Source: Gemmataceae bacterium
GTDB lineage: Bacteria > Planctomycetota > Planctomycetia > Gemmatales > Gemmataceae
DNA length: 14,597 nucleotides
Assembly (NCBI GenBank): GCA_020847555.1
Contig: JADLBT010000360.1
Coordinates: 1-14,597 of the forward strand
Reading direction: 5' to 3'
Shown here: one piece after another, positions 13,177 to 14,597 of the stretch
Position numbering within the stretch: position 1 is the stretch's first letter
How the letters are laid out: every line of letters starts with the position of its first letter
The notes under the pieces: model-generated
Told to the model about the DNA's origin: nothing
What the model saw: only the letters and a program-made list of their open reading frames with translations
Databases searched by the model: none
Program-made: the position numbers and the translations under genes

Positions 13177-14597
13177 ATGCTGGAGGTTTCCCGACAACCC
13201 GATGTGGAGTCCGCCGGCGTGGAACCGGTTCGTCCGCGCCGTCCGGCGGCGTTCCCGGCTCCTTCCGGCGCGCGCGAATTCGTGGCCATGCTGGTGCTGG
13301 CCACCCTCTGCTACATCGACGTGTGGGGCTCTTTGATCGGAGCCTCCCCGCTGGCGCAGTTCCTGAACGAGACCGGACCGTCGGCGCTCGATATCGGAAT
13401 CGCGGCGCTGCACACCCTGGCGCTGGCGGCAGCCCTGTGGGCGGCGGGCCGGCTGGTGCGCCGCCACGCCCGGCCGTGGATGCGGCCCGCCGCCCGCCTG
13501 GCGTTCCTGTGCGTGCTGGTGGTGTGCGCCCACTCGATCCACAAGTTCCTCGGCCACACCGTCTCGACGGTCGGGCTGCACACGCTGCTGCGGGTGCTCG
13601 GAAAGCCGGCCACGGCGCTGCTCGGCGCCGCAACGGCGCTGGCGCTGGTCGCGGCGGCGGTGCGCCGCCCGCGCTGGCTCAGCCGGTCCGCGGTCGGGCT
13701 CCTGTTCGCGCTCTCGCCGGTGCTGCTGATCGTGGGCGGGAGAGCGGTGTGGGTCGCCTTCCGGTCCGGTCCCCGCGCCGTGCGGCAGGACCGCGTGTCG
13801 TCCCCCGCACCCGCGCGGGGTACGGCGCAGGCGCCGCGGCGGCGGGTGGCGTGGATCCTGTTCGACGAATGGGACCAGCGCCTGACGTTCGAGACCTCCC
13901 GCGACAACCGGCGGCTTCCGCAGCTGGACCGCTTCCGCGCAGGGGCGCTGTACGCCGACCGGGCTCTCCCGCCCGGCTGCTCCACCCTGGTTTCGATCCC
14001 TTCCCTGCTCACCGGCCAGGTGGTGTCCCGACTGTCGCCGAAGTCCGCCGCCGACGCTTCGCTCACTTTGTGGGGGGACGGGCGCAGCCTGAATTTGAGC
14101 GAGGCGGAGACGGTGTTCGACCGCGCCCGGAAGCTCGGCGCCCGCACGGCCGCGGTGGGATGGTACTTCCCTTACTGCCGGGCGGCGGGCCGCAGCCTGG
14201 ACGTCTGCGCCTGGAGCGATTTCGAGCTGCCGCAGGACGCGGTGGGCGCCCGCTGGTCCGGCATGCCGCGGTCGCTGTTCGAATCCGACGGGCACTCGCT
14301 GTTCGGCCAGTCGCAGTACGCGCTGAAGCACCGGTCGATCATCTCCCGGACGGTGGAGGACGCGGTCGCGGCGAGCGGGCGGGCCGATCTCGAGCTGGTG
14401 TTCATTCACCTGCCCATCCCGCACCCGCCGTTCGTGTACGAGGCGGCGACCGGCCGGATGACGCTGCGCAACTCGCCGGTCACCGGGTATTGGGACGCGC
14501 TGGAGCTCATGGACGCCACCCTCGGCCGTCTGCGCGGGGCGATGGAGCGGGCCGGATTGTGGGATTCGACGGCCGTGATCCTGTCCTCGGACCACCA
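13177..14597 (+). CDS. Membrane-anchored sulfatase/alkaline phosphatase-superfamily protein, 3' end missing
   Basis: The frame is open to the window edge (about 473 residues visible). After a Pro/Arg-rich cytosolic start there are four or five membrane segments (such as FVAMLVLATLCYIDVWGSLI and AVGLLFALSPVLLIVGG). A periplasmic domain begins near 224 with VAWILFDEWDQR (D230 a probable metal ligand). The segment PGCSTLVSIPSLLTG holds the likely nucleophile region (S269/T270), and the visible end is VILSSDH (D472, H473), the second metal site. This matches the alkaline phosphatase superfamily of EptA/LtaS/sulfatase type. Such membrane members transfer phosphoethanolamine or phosphoglycerol or hydrolyse esters, so it may modify the polysaccharide or a lipid. 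The ATG is chosen for a weak site (GAG, 13168-13170). A TTG at 13150 would add nine residues and shorten the gap to 10 bases, but has no ribosome site. Confidence 0.82.
   Translation, partial: MLEVSRQPDVESAGVEPVRPRRPAAFPAPSGAREFVAMLVLATLCYIDVWGSLIGASPLAQFLNETGPSALDIGIAALHTLALAAALWAAGRLVRRHARPWMRPAARLAFLCVLVVCAHSIHKFLGHTVSTVGLHTLLRVLGKPATALLGAATALALVAAAVRRPRWLSRSAVGLLFALSPVLLIVGGRAVWVAFRSGPRAVRQDRVSSPAPARGTAQAPRRRVAWILFDEWDQRLTFETSRDNRRLPQLDRFRAGALYADRALPPGCSTLVSIPSLLTGQVVSRLSPKSAADASLTLWGDGRSLNLSEAETVFDRARKLGARTAAVGWYFPYCRAAGRSLDVCAWSDFELPQDAVGARWSGMPRSLFESDGHSLFGQSQYALKHRSIISRTVEDAVAASGRADLELVFIHLPIPHPPFVYEAATGRMTLRNSPVTGYWDALELMDATLGRLRGAMERAGLWDSTAVILSSDH

Noticed and set aside
13087..14595. 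Long open frame on the - strand at the right end
   Set aside because: The + frame over the same bases has membrane segments and sulfatase-fold motifs; the antisense product is Arg/Gln/His-rich without recognisable domains.

Overview
The window is an exopolysaccharide/capsule biosynthesis locus of the Wzx/Wzy type. All thirteen recognisable genes are on the + strand, in a very GC-rich background with strong G/C third-codon bias. Tight gene spacing, several 4-10 base overlaps and the use of TTG and GTG starts indicate one long polycistronic transcript. No rRNA, tRNA, CRISPR array or mobile element was seen. The gene set (a NusG paralogue leading Wza- and Wzc-like genes, a MurJ-type flippase and a WbaP-type priming transferase) resembles Acidobacteriota EPS clusters such as those of Bryobacterales. 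That assignment is an inference from gene content and GC only.

Layout. Positions 1-362 hold the 3' end of an O-antigen ligase/polymerase (Wzy_C family) gene. Positions 363-485 are a comparatively AT-rich leader without a gene; it has promoter-like elements and an imperfect hairpin. Positions 486-1040 encode a NusG-family specialised elongation factor, and 1087-1371 a small ribbon-helix-helix-like protein. Next come the export machinery: an outer-membrane OPX protein (1368-2327) and a fused chain-length regulator/tyrosine autokinase (2345-4582). Then follow a MurJ/MOP-family flippase (4601-6109), a Wzy-like polymerase (6129-7553) and a WcaF-like acyltransferase (7544-8140). After these lie a GT4 glycosyltransferase (8184-9350), a divergent methyltransferase (9372-10484) and a second, WbuB/WcaI-like GT4 enzyme (10525-11727). 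The last two genes are the polyprenyl-phosphate sugar-1-phosphate transferase (11724-13139) and an alkaline-phosphatase-superfamily membrane protein (13177 onward) cut by the window edge.

How the genes work together (inference from families). The WbaP-like enzyme loads the first sugar phosphate onto undecaprenyl phosphate. The two GT4 enzymes, plus probably others outside the window, extend the repeat unit. The acyltransferase, and perhaps the methyltransferase and the sulfatase-fold protein, decorate it. The MurJ-like protein flips it and the Wzy-like protein polymerises it. The Wzc-like kinase sets chain length and works with the Wza-like channel for export. The NusG paralogue probably lets RNA polymerase read through this long operon. 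The small ribbon-helix-helix-like protein is the least explained member.

Most of the window is a recognisable polysaccharide locus. The less ordinary parts are the leader, the small ribbon-helix-helix-like gene, the methyltransferase with an altered SAM-binding motif, and the sulfatase-fold protein at the end.
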